The translations under genes were made by a program, and so were the position numbers. Below, piece after piece: positions 1 to 10,443 of a stretch of 64,000 nucleotides of DNA (positions are counted from its first letter, which is position 1; each line of letters starts with the position of its first letter). The notes under the pieces were generated by a model. That model was not told where the DNA came from. It worked only from the letters and a program-made list of their open reading frames with translations, and searched no databases. This stretch comes from Pseudomonadota bacterium (lineage in GTDB: Bacteria > Pseudomonadota > Gammaproteobacteria > Burkholderiales > Thiobacillaceae). The stretch is taken from NCBI GenBank assembly GCA_021802945.1, contig JAJZRE010000001.1:76572-140571 (forward strand), given 5' to 3'.

Positions 1-2
1 TG

Positions 3-1058
3 CTCGATCCCCCGGCAGCGACAGCGCCTGAGCCCAACGAGGACAGCACCGCCCCGTTGCGGGCCGCGCCTGCAACGGCCGCCGTTGCGTCACGACCCGT
101 CCCGCATCCCCGGCGCGCGCATCTCGCTTCGCGAGCAAGCGCCGCGCGCCTGGTATTGTCCGGAAAGGACGACATGTCCCGTCTGGGCGACGCGCCCGTG
201 GCGCTGCGCCGCGACACCGAGCTGCCGGACGGGAACGCGGCACTTGGCCGCAAGCTCGCGTATCTCGAAGCGCAGCTGGCCGCGCTGAAAAAGCGCAATG
301 ACGAGCTCGAGGCCGCCCGTCATGCCGCCCCTGCTGCGAGTATCGCTCCCGTCGTCGTCCCGCGCGCCGCCCGATGGCCCCTGTATCTGCTGGCGCTGGC
401 ACTGGCCAGCGGCCTGATCGCGCTGGCCGCCCGGCTGCTGCGCCGCAACCGTGGGGCGTCCCGGACCCTGCCGGGCGCCGACACGCGCTGGAAACAGACG
501 GAGACACCGGAGAAAACCCTGTCCGAACCGAGCGCCGACTGGCCACCCGAGACACCGTCCGCCACCCCCCGCATGCCGGAAATCGCGCCGCCCCCGCGAG
601 CCAGCGACACCGAGGTCAAGGAAGACGTCCTCGACCAGGCCGAGGTGTTCATGGCCTTTGGCCATGGCGATCTGGCCATCCATCTGCTGCAGGAGCACCT
701 GCGCGAAGCGCCGACCGAGTCGCCGGTGCCGTGGCTGCTGCTGCTCGACTTGCTGCACCGCGAAGGCGATACCGCCGGCTACGCCGCGGCCAGTGCCGAA
801 TGCCGCCGGCATTTCAACGTCAACGTCACGGATCATCCGGTTTCCCAGGACAACGAAAACGGCCATGGGCTGGAAGCCTATCCGCATTTGCTGGAACAAC
901 TGGTCAAGGTGTGGAATACCCCGGACATCGAAGCCTTCTTCCACGACCTCATCTACGACAATCGCGGCGGCACGCGGATAGGCTTCGAGCCGGGCGCCTA
1001 TCGCGACATCCTGCTGCTGCGCGCCATCGCGCAGGACACGCCGGCGCGCGCCGCCTGA
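3..1058 (+). CDS. FimV-like / TPR-containing protein, C-terminal part (frame stays open to the left window edge)
   Basis: Frame open from position 3; coiled-coil segment, single TM (WPLYLLALALASGLIALAARLLRR), FimV-like C-terminal region (EVFMAFGHGDLAIHLLQEHL). Confidence 0.55.
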   Translation, partial: LDPPAATAPEPNEDSTAPLRAAPATAAVASRPVPHPRRAHLASRASAARLVLSGKDDMSRLGDAPVALRRDTELPDGNAALGRKLAYLEAQLAALKKRNDELEAARHAAPAASIAPVVVPRAARWPLYLLALALASGLIALAARLLRRNRGASRTLPGADTRWKQTETPEKTLSEPSADWPPETPSATPRMPEIAPPPRASDTEVKEDVLDQAEVFMAFGHGDLAIHLLQEHLREAPTESPVPWLLLLDLLHREGDTAGYAAASAECRRHFNVNVTDHPVSQDNENGHGLEAYPHLLEQLVKVWNTPDIEAFFHDLIYDNRGGTRIGFEPGAYRDILLLRAIAQDTPARAA

Positions 1059-1097
1059 GCGCCGGCGTCACCAAACCATCACCCCGGCGTCATCTGT

Positions 1098-2363
1098 TTG
1101 TCGCACGGCAGGGGCATGCTGTGCGCCATGGATGCAGCCGAATTCACCTGCGAGACCTTGCCGGCGATGCGCCCGCAGCTGCGCATCGCGGTGGTGACCG
1201 AAACCTACCCGCCGGAGGTCAACGGCGTGGCGATGACCCTGGGCCGCCTGGTCGACGGCCTGCAGGTGCGCAATCACCAGGTGCAGCTGATCCGTCCGCG
1301 CCAGCATGACAACGATCAGCCGCAGCCCACCGCAACGTTCACGGAACACCTGCAACGCGGCATCGCGCTGCCGCGTTACGAAGGCCTGAAGATGGGCCTG
1401 CCGGCAAAGGCCGCGCTGACCCGGCTGTGGACCCGCCACCGCCCCGATGTCGTGCAGATCGCCACCGAAGGCCCGCTCGGCTGGTCGGCACTGGCGGCGG
1501 CCAACAAATTGCAGTTGCCTGTCGCAAGCGACTTCCACACCAATTTCCACAGCTACAGCCACCACTACGGCCTCGGCCTGCTGCGCCGCGCCATCGTCGC
1601 CTACCTGCGCAAGTTCCACAACAAGGCCGCCGTCACGCTGGTGCCGACCGAAGGCATCCGCCGCGAACTGCTGGCACACGGCTACGAGAACATCGAGATC
1701 ATCGGACGCGGGGTGGACACCCGGCTGTTCCATCCCGGTCGCCGTGACCTGGCCTTGCGCACCCGCTGGGGGGTGGGCGAAAACGAGACCGCGGTGCTGT
1801 ATGTGGGGCGCCTCGCGGCCGAGAAGAACCTGGCGCTGGTATTCCGCGCCTTCGACGCCATGCGCGAGGCGCAGCCCGCCGCGCGCCTGGTGCTGGTGGG
1901 CGACGGCCCGGAACGCGCCGGCTGGCAGGCCAGGCGCCCGGACGCGATATTCTGCGGCACCCAGACCGGCGAGGCCCTGGCCGCGCATTACGCGTCCAGC
2001 GACGTGTTCCTGTTCCCCAGCCTGACCGAGACCTGGGGCAACGTGACGATCGAGGCGATGGCCTCGGGTCTCGCGGTGGTGGCCTACGACTGCGCCGCCG
2101 CCGAGGAAGTCATCCGCCACGGCGAGAACGGCCTCAAGGCGCCGCCCGAGGACGAGGCCGCGTTCATCGCGCAGGCGGTATCGCTGGCCCCGGACGCCGC
2201 GCGGCAACACCGCCTGGGCGCCGCCGCCGCCGCGCGCGCCGCCCAATTGTCGTGGGACGCCATCATCGACGGGTTCGAGCGGGTGCTGCTGCGGCTCGCG
2301 CTGCCGCAAGCCGGGTCCACCGACACGGCGCCGGACTGGCCCGCCGCCGTCCACACCGGTTAA
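1098..2363 (+). CDS. Glycosyltransferase family 4 / group 1 protein
   Basis: ETYPPEVNGVAMTLGRL N-terminus, YVGRLAAEKNLALV, FPSLTETWGNVTIEAMASGLAVVAYD motif; true start may be 1128 or 1167. Confidence 0.85.
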   Translation: MSHGRGMLCAMDAAEFTCETLPAMRPQLRIAVVTETYPPEVNGVAMTLGRLVDGLQVRNHQVQLIRPRQHDNDQPQPTATFTEHLQRGIALPRYEGLKMGLPAKAALTRLWTRHRPDVVQIATEGPLGWSALAAANKLQLPVASDFHTNFHSYSHHYGLGLLRRAIVAYLRKFHNKAAVTLVPTEGIRRELLAHGYENIEIIGRGVDTRLFHPGRRDLALRTRWGVGENETAVLYVGRLAAEKNLALVFRAFDAMREAQPAARLVLVGDGPERAGWQARRPDAIFCGTQTGEALAAHYASSDVFLFPSLTETWGNVTIEAMASGLAVVAYDCAAAEEVIRHGENGLKAPPEDEAAFIAQAVSLAPDAARQHRLGAAAAARAAQLSWDAIIDGFERVLLRLALPQAGSTDTAPDWPAAVHTG

Positions 2364-2376
2364 CCAGGAGAGTCCG

Positions 2377-2925
2377 ATGCAACCCACCCGCCTGAGCCTG
2401 GCCACCCATCACGGTCTCAACCGGCTGGCCGCACGCGAACATGCCTGGCTGGAACGCCTCAACGGCGTGCGCCTGCCAGGCTGGGAGGTCGGCCTGCTGC
2501 GGCTCGCCAGCCGCCTCGGTGATGGCCTCTTCTGGTACGCGTTGATGGGGGCGCTGATCGCCTGGCAAGGCCTGGACGCGCTGCCGGCCGTGCTGCACAT
2601 GATCGCGTCAGGACTCGCCGGCACCCTCGTCTACAAATGGCTGAAAGGCGCCACCGAACGCCCGCGCCCCTACCAGGCGTGCCCGTCGATCTGCTGCCTG
2701 ACCGCGCCGCTCGACCGCTTCAGCTTCCCCTCCGGCCATACCCTGCATGCGGTGGTGTTCAGCCTGGTCGCCAGCGCCTATTACCCGGCGCTGGGCTGGC
2801 TGGTGTGGCCCTTCACCGCGCTGGTTGCGCTGTCGCGCCTGGTGCTGGGGCTGCACTACGTGAGCGATGTGCTGGTGGGAGCGCTGCTCGGCGGCACGAT
2901 CGCCGCACTCGCACTGTGGGTGTAG
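2377..2925 (+). CDS. PAP2-family phosphatase (membrane)
   Basis: KGATERPRP, FPSGHTLHAVVF and SRLVLGLHYVSDVLVG phosphatase motifs. Confidence 0.85.
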   Translation: MQPTRLSLATHHGLNRLAAREHAWLERLNGVRLPGWEVGLLRLASRLGDGLFWYALMGALIAWQGLDALPAVLHMIASGLAGTLVYKWLKGATERPRPYQACPSICCLTAPLDRFSFPSGHTLHAVVFSLVASAYYPALGWLVWPFTALVALSRLVLGLHYVSDVLVGALLGGTIAALALWV

Positions 2926-2943
2926 CGCCCCCCGGCGGACACC

Positions 2944-3837
2944 TCAGGCCGCGGCGCGAAAGCGCGGCGGCGTCCCGGCCTCGAACAGATCTCCCGGCAG
3001 CGGCAGCCGGCACGCCACCAGTTCCGGCGCATGCGCTGCGATGCGCGCGCGTGCCTCGGCGACCGGCGGACAGTCCGGCAGCCACGCGGGCGCTTCGCCG
3101 GCCAGCACCCGGTTCATCTGCGGCAGCCGGGCGCTGACTTCCTCGATGTAGTAATCGAAGCGCGCGGCAAGCTTGCGGTCGAGCAGCCGTCCCATGCCAT
3201 GCAGCGCGTGGGGCAGGCGGCTGCGCCGCAGCAGCCGCTCGGCGGCCGCCAGCTGGCGGATCGCGCGGCGACTGGCGGCAGGCGGGCAATCGAAGCGGCA
3301 CGCCACATAGTCCACCAGCCAGTCGTCGGCCTGCAGCAGGGGCGCGGGCGGATGGAACAGATGCCGTGCGATGTGGCGGTCCATCGCCCATTCCGACGCG
3401 GCGTGGGTGAGCATCGGCACGTTCCACCACAGGTGCTCGTGCACGGGAACAAAGTGGTTGTGCGCGATGATGTCGACCCACAGATGGCTCATCGCGCCGA
3501 CCGCGCAGGCCCGCGATTCGTCGTCGTGCGCCGCATCCAGCAGGCCATGGGCCGTCTCCCAGCGGTGGCTCGCATCGAATGCCCGGGTGCCCGCCGTGGT
3601 GCCCACCAGCGCGAGGTCGGGCAGGCAGGCGCCGGCCATCAGGCGGCGCGGAAATCGCCGCACCGCGCGGCGCAGCGCGGGATCGGCCAGCGGTACTGCC
3701 CACATGAGCAACTGCGCGAAATAGACATGGGTCGTCAGCCCCCAGGCCAGTGCATCGGCGGCAAACAGGCTTGCCGGAATCGACCACCAAAGCGCGAGAT
3801 GCTGAGCTTTCATGCGCGCAGCATGGCCGCGCCGCAT
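2944..3837 (-). CDS. Zinc-dependent phospholipase C-like family protein
   Basis: WGLTTHVYFAQ N-terminus, conserved His/Asp pattern (MSHLWVDIIAHNHFVPVHEHLWWN). Confidence 0.5.
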   Translation of the reverse strand: MRRGHAARMKAQHLALWWSIPASLFAADALAWGLTTHVYFAQLLMWAVPLADPALRRAVRRFPRRLMAGACLPDLALVGTTAGTRAFDASHRWETAHGLLDAAHDDESRACAVGAMSHLWVDIIAHNHFVPVHEHLWWNVPMLTHAASEWAMDRHIARHLFHPPAPLLQADDWLVDYVACRFDCPPAASRRAIRQLAAAERLLRRSRLPHALHGMGRLLDRKLAARFDYYIEEVSARLPQMNRVLAGEAPAWLPDCPPVAEARARIAAHAPELVACRLPLPGDLFEAGTPPRFRAAA

Positions 3838-3930
3838 GAACCTGCGCTGTCAGCCGCGTGAATCTTCCGTGAAATTCCGCCAGGCCGGCTGCGTATAATC
3901 CGGACTGTCGATTTTCAATCCAGCCCCATC

Positions 3931-4863
3931 ATGCGTACCCTCATCTGCGGTTCCCTCGCCTTCGACTCCATCATGGTGTTCCAGGACCATTTCAAGAATC
4001 ACATCCTGCCCGACAAGATCCACATGCTGAACGTGTCGTTCCTGGTGCCGGAAATGCGCCGCGAGTACGGCGGCTGCGCGGGCAACATCGCCTACAACCT
4101 CAAATTGCTGGGCGGCGAGCCGCTGATCATGGCAACCGTCGGCGACGATTTCGGCGCCTACGCCGAGCGCCTCGACGCCCTGGCGATTCCGCGCGACTAC
4201 ATCCGCCATGTCGCCGGCACCTACACCGCGCAGGCGTTCATCACCACCGATCTTGCCGACAACCAGATCACCGCCTTCCACCCCGGCGCGATGAATTATT
4301 CGCACGAGAACGACGTGCGCCAGGTGCAGGACGTCAAGCTCGGCATCGTCGCCCCGGACGGCCGCGACGGCATGCTGCGCCACGTGCGCGGCTTCCACGA
4401 GGCGGGCGTGCCGTGCGTGTTCGACCCGGGCCAGGGCATGCCGCTGTTCACCGGCGAGGAACTGCTGGAATGCGTCCACAAGTCGCGCTACGTCATCCTC
4501 AACGACTACGAGGCCGAGCTGCTGCAGAGCCGCACCGGGGAAAGCCTGGCCACGCTGGCGCGCCACGTCGAGGCGCTGATCGTGACGCGCGGCGGCGAAG
4601 GCTCGGTGATCCATACGGCCGCCGGAAAGATCGACATCCCGGCCGTGCGTCCGGCCGCCATCCTCGACCCCACGGGCTGCGGCGATGCCTATCGCAGCGG
4701 CATCCTGTACGGCATTACCCACGGGCTCGACTGGGAAACCGCCGGCCAGCTGGCGAGCGTGATGGGCGCGATCAAGATCGAGTACCGCGGCGGCCAGAAC
4801 CACAAACCGAGCCGGCAGGAAATCGCCGGGCGGCTCAGGATCGCATTCGGCAAGACCTTCTGA
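3931..4863 (+). CDS. PfkB-family carbohydrate/adenosine kinase
   Basis: GGCAGNIAYNLKLLGG and DPTGCGDAYRSGILYG signatures. Confidence 0.88.
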   Translation: MRTLICGSLAFDSIMVFQDHFKNHILPDKIHMLNVSFLVPEMRREYGGCAGNIAYNLKLLGGEPLIMATVGDDFGAYAERLDALAIPRDYIRHVAGTYTAQAFITTDLADNQITAFHPGAMNYSHENDVRQVQDVKLGIVAPDGRDGMLRHVRGFHEAGVPCVFDPGQGMPLFTGEELLECVHKSRYVILNDYEAELLQSRTGESLATLARHVEALIVTRGGEGSVIHTAAGKIDIPAVRPAAILDPTGCGDAYRSGILYGITHGLDWETAGQLASVMGAIKIEYRGGQNHKPSRQEIAGRLRIAFGKTF

Positions 4864-4954
4864 GATGCGTCGGCGCGCACCGCGACGCGCTTGAGTCCAG
4901 CCTCGATCTCATCGCCTATATTGGGAAAAGGCATGCAACAAGAGGGAACTCATC

Positions 4955-5419
4955 ATGCAAAAAGCGCTTGGAATTGTCAGGTGGACGCTGGTGGCGGCCG
5001 CAATGCTTGCAATCGGTGGCTGCGCCGGCGGCCTGGGCAGCGGCGACTACAGCCGCGGACAGGCCCGAACGGTGCAGGAGGTGCAGATGGGCGTGGTGGA
5101 ATCGGTGCGTGAAGTGAACATCGAGGGCACCAAGACGCCGATCGGCGCGGGCGCGGGCGCAGTCATCGGCGGCGTGGCCGGCAGCACGGTCGGCGGCGGC
5201 CGGGGCAGCGTGGTCGGCGCAACGGTGGGCGCGGTACTGGGCGGCCTCGGCGGCGCGGCCGCGGAAGAGGCGGTGACCCGCCAGAAAGGCGTGGAAATCA
5301 CCGTCAGGCTCGATTCGGGACGGATGATCGCCGTCACCCAGGCTGCCGACCAGGAATTCCGCGTGGGCGACCGCGTACGCGTGCTGTCGGGCGGAGGGGT
5401 CACGCGCGTATCGCAATGA
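4955..5419 (+). CDS. Glycine-zipper 2TM outer-membrane lipoprotein (SlyB/Pcp-like)
   Basis: Lipobox AIGGC, GAGAGAVIGGVAGSTVGGG glycine zipper. Confidence 0.75.
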   Translation: MQKALGIVRWTLVAAAMLAIGGCAGGLGSGDYSRGQARTVQEVQMGVVESVREVNIEGTKTPIGAGAGAVIGGVAGSTVGGGRGSVVGATVGAVLGGLGGAAAEEAVTRQKGVEITVRLDSGRMIAVTQAADQEFRVGDRVRVLSGGGVTRVSQ

Positions 5420-5543
5420 AGCGGTGCCGGCGCCACGTTCCGGTGGTGCGGACGGGGGCCGGTCATCATTCCGAAATCTGAACGTCATGCCGGGTTAACA
5501 CCCCTTCCCTAAGCTGGGCGCATTCCATGAAGAGGAGTGCCCC

Positions 5544-6290
5544 ATGCTCGACGTCCGCAGCAACCTGCAATCCGCCTCCGCCAGCCGCTACCACGTGTCG
5601 CTGGCGGTGGACGACAGTGAAATCCGCGAAGCGCAGCGCCTGCGGTACAAGGTATTCGCCGAGGAGATGGGTGCCCGCCTCTCGTCCATCCTGCCGGGAC
5701 ATGACATCGATCTGTACGACCCCTTCTGCGACCACCTGCTGGTCCGCGATCTGGACCGCGGCGACGTCGTCGGCACCTATCGCATCCTGCCCCCCGACGC
5801 CGCCAAGCGCGTCGGCAGCTATTATTCCGAGCAGGAGTTCGACCTCACCCGGCTGCACTTCCTGCGCCCGCGCATGGCCGAGCTGGGACGGTCGTGCGTG
5901 CACCCGGCGCACCGCAGCGGCGCCGTCATCGCGCGCCTGTGGATGGGACTGGCCGATTACATGACGCGCTATGGCTACGAATACATCGTCGGCTGCGCCA
6001 GCATCGGCATGGCCGACGGCGGCCACATCGCCGCCAGCGTGCATCGCCAGCTGGCCGAACGCCATCTCGCGCCGATCGAATGGCGCGCCACCCCGCGCAC
6101 CCGCCTGCCGGTCGAATCGCTCGACGACGGGCAGACCGTTGCGCTGCCGCCGCTGATCAAGGGCTACACCCGGCTGGGCGCGCTGGTATGCGGCGACCCG
6201 GCATGGGACCCCGACTTCAACACCGCCGACCTCCTGATGCTGCTGCCGATGAAGCAACTCAACCGCAGCTATGCCCGCCGCTTCCTTTGA
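5544..6290 (+). CDS. olsB: GNAT-family N-acyltransferase, ornithine-acyl-ACP acyltransferase (OlsB-like)
   Basis: RLRYKVFAEEMGA, DLYDPFCDHLLVRD, ELGRSCVHPAHR motifs; immediately followed by a PlsC-family gene. Confidence 0.7.
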   Translation: MLDVRSNLQSASASRYHVSLAVDDSEIREAQRLRYKVFAEEMGARLSSILPGHDIDLYDPFCDHLLVRDLDRGDVVGTYRILPPDAAKRVGSYYSEQEFDLTRLHFLRPRMAELGRSCVHPAHRSGAVIARLWMGLADYMTRYGYEYIVGCASIGMADGGHIAASVHRQLAERHLAPIEWRATPRTRLPVESLDDGQTVALPPLIKGYTRLGALVCGDPAWDPDFNTADLLMLLPMKQLNRSYARRFL

Positions 6291-7128
6291 TGCGCGGATT
6301 GCGCCGTACAATGGCCGGGTGATCCTTGCCTACTTTCCCGTTCCCCTGCGCCGCGCCCTCCGCATCGGCCTGCTGATGCTGCACCTCGCGTGGGGGGTCG
6401 CGCTGGCGGGGCTGATCTTCCCCCTGCTCAGCCCCGCGCAACGCGACCGCCGCATCATGGCCTGGGCCCGGCGCCTGCTGCGGGTGCTCGGCGTGCGGCT
6501 GCGGGCGGATGCCGCGCCCCAGCTGCCCGGCGGCGCCCTGCTGGTGTGCAATCACGTGTCGTGGCTGGACATCTACCTGATCTACGCGGCGCAGCGGGTG
6601 CACTTCGTGTCCAAGGCCGAGGTGCGCACCTGGCCCGTCGCGGGCTGGCTGGCGCACAAGACCGGCACGCTGTTCATCGAACGCGGCCGTCGCGCCGACA
6701 CCGCCCGCATCAACGCCGAAATGCGCGCGCTGATGCGGTCCGGCGCCTGGGTGGCCGTGTTTCCCGAAGGCACCACCGGCGACGGGAAAGGGCTGCGGCG
6801 CTTCATGCCGTCGCTGCTGCAGCCCGCGGTCGAACTGAATTGCCCGATCGTGCCGGCGGCCCTGCGCTACCGCACGCTCGACGGCGAATACAGTGACGCG
6901 CCCGCCTACATCGACGACATCAGCATGCGGGAAAGCCTGAAGCGGATCGTCAGCGCGCCCGGCCTCATCGCCGAACTGCATTTCGGCGTGCCCATCCTGC
7001 CCAACGGCCACCGCCGTGATCTGGCGGCGCAGGCGGAAGCGGCCACGGCCAGGCTTCTGGGCCTCAGGACTTCGGATGCCGCACCTGCGGACACCGCACC
7101 GCGAACGCCTGCCGGTCCTCCAGCCTGA
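6271..7128 (+). CDS. 1-acyl-sn-glycerol-3-phosphate acyltransferase family (OlsA/PlsC-like)
   Basis: [11 protein letters not shown] (HX4D) and [12 protein letters not shown] motifs; start may be GTG at 6319. Confidence 0.85.
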   Translation: MPAASFDARIAPYNGRVILAYFPVPLRRALRIGLLMLHLAWGVALAGLIFPLLSPAQRDRRIMAWARRLLRVLGVRLRADAAPQLPGGALLVCNHVSWLDIYLIYAAQRVHFVSKAEVRTWPVAGWLAHKTGTLFIERGRRADTARINAEMRALMRSGAWVAVFPEGTTGDGKGLRRFMPSLLQPAVELNCPIVPAALRYRTLDGEYSDAPAYIDDISMRESLKRIVSAPGLIAELHFGVPILPNGHRRDLAAQAEAATARLLGLRTSDAAPADTAPRTPAGPPA

Positions 7129-7885
7129 CCGCGGTCAGCCGGCCGCCCCACAGGCAGCCGGTATCCAGCGCGATCAGGTCAGGGCGGTTGATCAGCCCGA
7201 GCGTCGACCAGTGGCCGATGACGATCGTCGCCCCGGCGCTCCTGCGCCCCGGCGCCTCGAACCACGGCAGCCAGCCGGCCGGCTGCGTGCCCGGCGCGCC
7301 CTTGTGATGGAACTCCATCTCGCCCGACGCCGAACAGTAACGGAGCCGGGTGAAGGCATTGACGATCACCCGCAGGCGCTCGATCCCCTGCAGCCCGTCA
7401 TCCCAGGCGACCGGCGCATTGCCGTACATCTGCGCGAAGAAATCGCGGTAATGCGGGCCTCGCAGCGCCGCCTCGGCTTCCGCGGCGCGCCGCATGGTGT
7501 CGTCGACCGTCCAGGCCGGCAGCACGCCCGCGTGCACCATCAGGACATCGCCTTCGCGCCAGGCCAGCTTCTGCTGCCGCAGCCAGTGCAGCAGATCGTC
7601 GCGGTCCGGCGCATTCACGACCTCGTCGAGCGTGTCGCCCTTGTGCGCGCGCCCGAAGCCCTCGGCCAGCGCCAGCAGGTGCAGGTCGTGGTTGCCGAGC
7701 ACGCTGATGGCGGCATCACCCAGTTTCCTGACGGTCCGCAGCACGGCCAGCGAATCCGGTCCGCGATTGACCAGATCGCCGACAAGCCACAGCCGGTCGG
7801 CCGCCGGGTCGAACCGGATCTCGTCCAGCAAACGCAGCAGGGACGTGTGGCAGCCCTGAAGATCGCCAATGGCATAGGTAGGCAT
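7064..7885 (-). CDS. apaH: Bis(5'-nucleosyl)-tetraphosphatase, symmetrical
   Basis: [53 protein letters not shown] metallophosphatase motifs. Confidence 0.93.
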   Translation of the reverse strand: MPTYAIGDLQGCHTSLLRLLDEIRFDPAADRLWLVGDLVNRGPDSLAVLRTVRKLGDAAISVLGNHDLHLLALAEGFGRAHKGDTLDEVVNAPDRDDLLHWLRQQKLAWREGDVLMVHAGVLPAWTVDDTMRRAAEAEAALRGPHYRDFFAQMYGNAPVAWDDGLQGIERLRVIVNAFTRLRYCSASGEMEFHHKGAPGTQPAGWLPWFEAPGRRSAGATIVIGHWSTLGLINRPDLIALDTGCLWGGRLTAVRLEDRQAFAVRCPQVRHPKS

Positions 7886-7963
7886 ATAAAATACGGCTTC
7901 TTTATGTGCTGTGTTGACCCGCATCATAGCGCTCCCGCCTGAACCTCTAGTGACGCCCGCGCC

Positions 7964-8365
7964 ATGAAACCCCTGATTCGCCTGTTCTTCCGCACCCTGC
8001 GCCTCATCCTCGCGCCCTTCATGCTGGCGGGCTATTGGCTGACGCGCCCGAAGGGCGTCGTGCGTTCACCCGCCGACCAGCAGGCCGTCGACGCGCGCAC
8101 GCGCACCCTGGCGCTGTACCACTACCCCACCTGCCCGTTCTGCCTGAAGACCCGGCGCGCGATGCAGCGCCTGTCGCTCAAGATCGAGCTGCGCGACGCC
8201 CAGCATGACGAGACGCACCGCGCCGCGCTGATCGCGGGCGGCGGCAAGCCGCAGGTGCCGTGCCTGCTGATCACCGACGCCGGCGGCCAGAAAACCTGGC
8301 TGTATGAATCGGACGCCATCAACGCCTGGCTGAACTCCGAATTCGGCGAAACAGCCGCGGCATGA
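7964..8365 (+). CDS. Glutaredoxin/GST N-terminal domain protein with N-terminal TM segment
   Basis: [23 protein letters not shown] motif. Confidence 0.75.
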   Translation: MKPLIRLFFRTLRLILAPFMLAGYWLTRPKGVVRSPADQQAVDARTRTLALYHYPTCPFCLKTRRAMQRLSLKIELRDAQHDETHRAALIAGGGKPQVPCLLITDAGGQKTWLYESDAINAWLNSEFGETAAA

Positions 8366-10344
8366 GCCTGCTTGCCGCGCTGAATCCGCCGCAGCGGGAA
8401 GCGGCGAAGTACCTCGACGGCCCCTTGCTGGTGCTGGCCGGCGCCGGCTCGGGCAAGACGCGGGTGATCACCCACAAGATCGCCTACCTGATCGGCGAGT
8501 GCGGCTACAAGCCGGGTTCGATCGCGGCGATCACCTTCACCAACAAGGCCGCGCGCGAGATGCAGGAACGTGCCGCCAAGCTGACCCAGGGCGTCAACAC
8601 CAAGGGCCTGATCGTCACCACCTTCCACTCCATGGGCCTGCGCATGCTGCGCGAGGACGCGAAGTTCGCCGAGCTGAAACCGGCGTTCTCCATTCTCGAT
8701 TCGGCCGACGCCGCGGGCATCGTTTCGGAAATCCTCAAGACCACCGACAAGCAGGAAATCCGCCGCGCGGTGTCGCGCATCTCGCTGTGGAAGAACGAAC
8801 TGAAGTCGCCCGCCGCCGCGCTCGCCACGGCCGAAGACGACAACGCGCGCGCCTACGCCAAGATCTACGACCGCTACGATGCCACGCTGCGCGCCTACCA
8901 GGCGGTCGACTTCGACGACCTGATCCGCCTGCCCGCGGAATTACTGGATACCCACGCCGAACTGCGCGAGAAATGGCAGAACCGCCTGCGCCACATCCTG
9001 GTCGACGAATACCAGGACACCAACGTGGCGCAATACCGCCTGCTGCAGAAGCTCACCAGCGTGCGCGCGGCGTTCACCGCGGTCGGCGACGACGATCAGG
9101 CGATCTACGGCTGGCGCGGCGCGTCGGCCGACAACCTGCGCCAGCTGAACGAGGACTACCCGCATCTGCACGTGGTCAAGCTGGAGCAGAATTACCGCTC
9201 GAGCGTGCGCATCCTGAAAGCCGCCAACAGCCTCATCGCCAACAACCCCAAGCTGTTCGAGAAGCGCCTGTGGAGCGACCTCGGCCTCGGCGACGCGATC
9301 CAGGTGATGCCGACGAAGGACGACGAGCACGAGGCCGAGTCGGTGGTCATGCGCCTGCTGTCGCACAAATTCCAGCACCGCACCGAATGGCGCGACTATG
9401 CGATCCTCTATCGCGGCAACTACCAGGCGCGCATCTTCGAGCAGGCGCTGAGGAACGAGAAGGTGCCGTACCAGCTGTCCGGCGGGCAGTCGTTCTTCGA
9501 CCGCGCCGAGATCAAGGACGTCATCGCCTACCTGCGCCTGATCGCCAACAGCGACGACGACCCCGCCTTCATCCGCGCCGTCACCACGCCCAAGCGCGGC
9601 ATCGGCGCCGCCACGCTGGAAAAGCTCGGCCAGGTCGCCGCCACCCTGCACGTGAGCCTGTTCGAGGCGGTATTCTCGGCGGCCGCCGCTTCCCAGATCG
9701 GCGAGCGCCAGCTGGCGCCGCTGGTGGAGTTCTGCAACTTCATCAACCGCATGGAGGAACGCGTACCGCGCGAGCCGGCGGGCGAGCTGCTGAACGACCT
9801 GCTGAAGACCATCGACTACGAGGTGTATCTCTTCGACCAGGACGACCAGCGCGCGGCGCAGAACAAGTGGAACAATGTGCTCGAATTCGCCGCCTGGATC
9901 GCCAAGAAGGGCGAGGAGGACGAGAAGGACCTGCTGCAGCTGACGCAGACCATCGCCCTGATCACGCTGCTGGAAGGCCGCGAGGAAGAGGAACCCGATG
10001 CGGTGCGGCTGTCGACCCTGCACGCCGCCAAGGGACTGGAGTTCGGCCACGTGTTCCTGGTCGGCGTCGAGGAGAACATCCTGCCGCACCGCGACGCGGT
10101 CGACGAGGGCCGGCTGGAAGAGGAGCGCCGCCTGATGTACGTCGGCGTCACCCGCGCGAAGAAATCGCTCACGCTGTCGTACTGTTCACGCCGCAAGCGC
10201 GCCCGCGAAACGGTCGCGTGCGACCCGTCGCGCTTCATCGACGAGCTCGGCGACGACGTGCGCCAGCCGGAGAAACCTTCCAGCGCCGATGCCAAGGCCA
10301 GCGGCAGCGACCGGCTGGCGGCGTTGAAGGCGATGCTGGGCTGA
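8362..10344 (+). CDS. rep: ATP-dependent DNA helicase Rep (UvrD/Rep superfamily I)
   Basis: LAGAGSGKTRVIT Walker A, VDEYQDTN, YGWRGA, QNYRSS, LSTLHAAKGLEF helicase motifs. Confidence 0.93.
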   Translation: MSLLAALNPPQREAAKYLDGPLLVLAGAGSGKTRVITHKIAYLIGECGYKPGSIAAITFTNKAAREMQERAAKLTQGVNTKGLIVTTFHSMGLRMLREDAKFAELKPAFSILDSADAAGIVSEILKTTDKQEIRRAVSRISLWKNELKSPAAALATAEDDNARAYAKIYDRYDATLRAYQAVDFDDLIRLPAELLDTHAELREKWQNRLRHILVDEYQDTNVAQYRLLQKLTSVRAAFTAVGDDDQAIYGWRGASADNLRQLNEDYPHLHVVKLEQNYRSSVRILKAANSLIANNPKLFEKRLWSDLGLGDAIQVMPTKDDEHEAESVVMRLLSHKFQHRTEWRDYAILYRGNYQARIFEQALRNEKVPYQLSGGQSFFDRAEIKDVIAYLRLIANSDDDPAFIRAVTTPKRGIGAATLEKLGQVAATLHVSLFEAVFSAAAASQIGERQLAPLVEFCNFINRMEERVPREPAGELLNDLLKTIDYEVYLFDQDDQRAAQNKWNNVLEFAAWIAKKGEEDEKDLLQLTQTIALITLLEGREEEEPDAVRLSTLHAAKGLEFGHVFLVGVEENILPHRDAVDEGRLEEERRLMYVGVTRAKKSLTLSYCSRRKRARETVACDPSRFIDELGDDVRQPEKPSSADAKASGSDRLAALKAMLG

Positions 10345-10443
10345 ACCCCGACTTCCCATCAACTAATGGGGTGGGGAAGTCGATGTGGGAAATTGCACGG
10401 AGGGTCAAAATCAGGACTCGCTGGCTGCAAGGGATTGCGGGCG

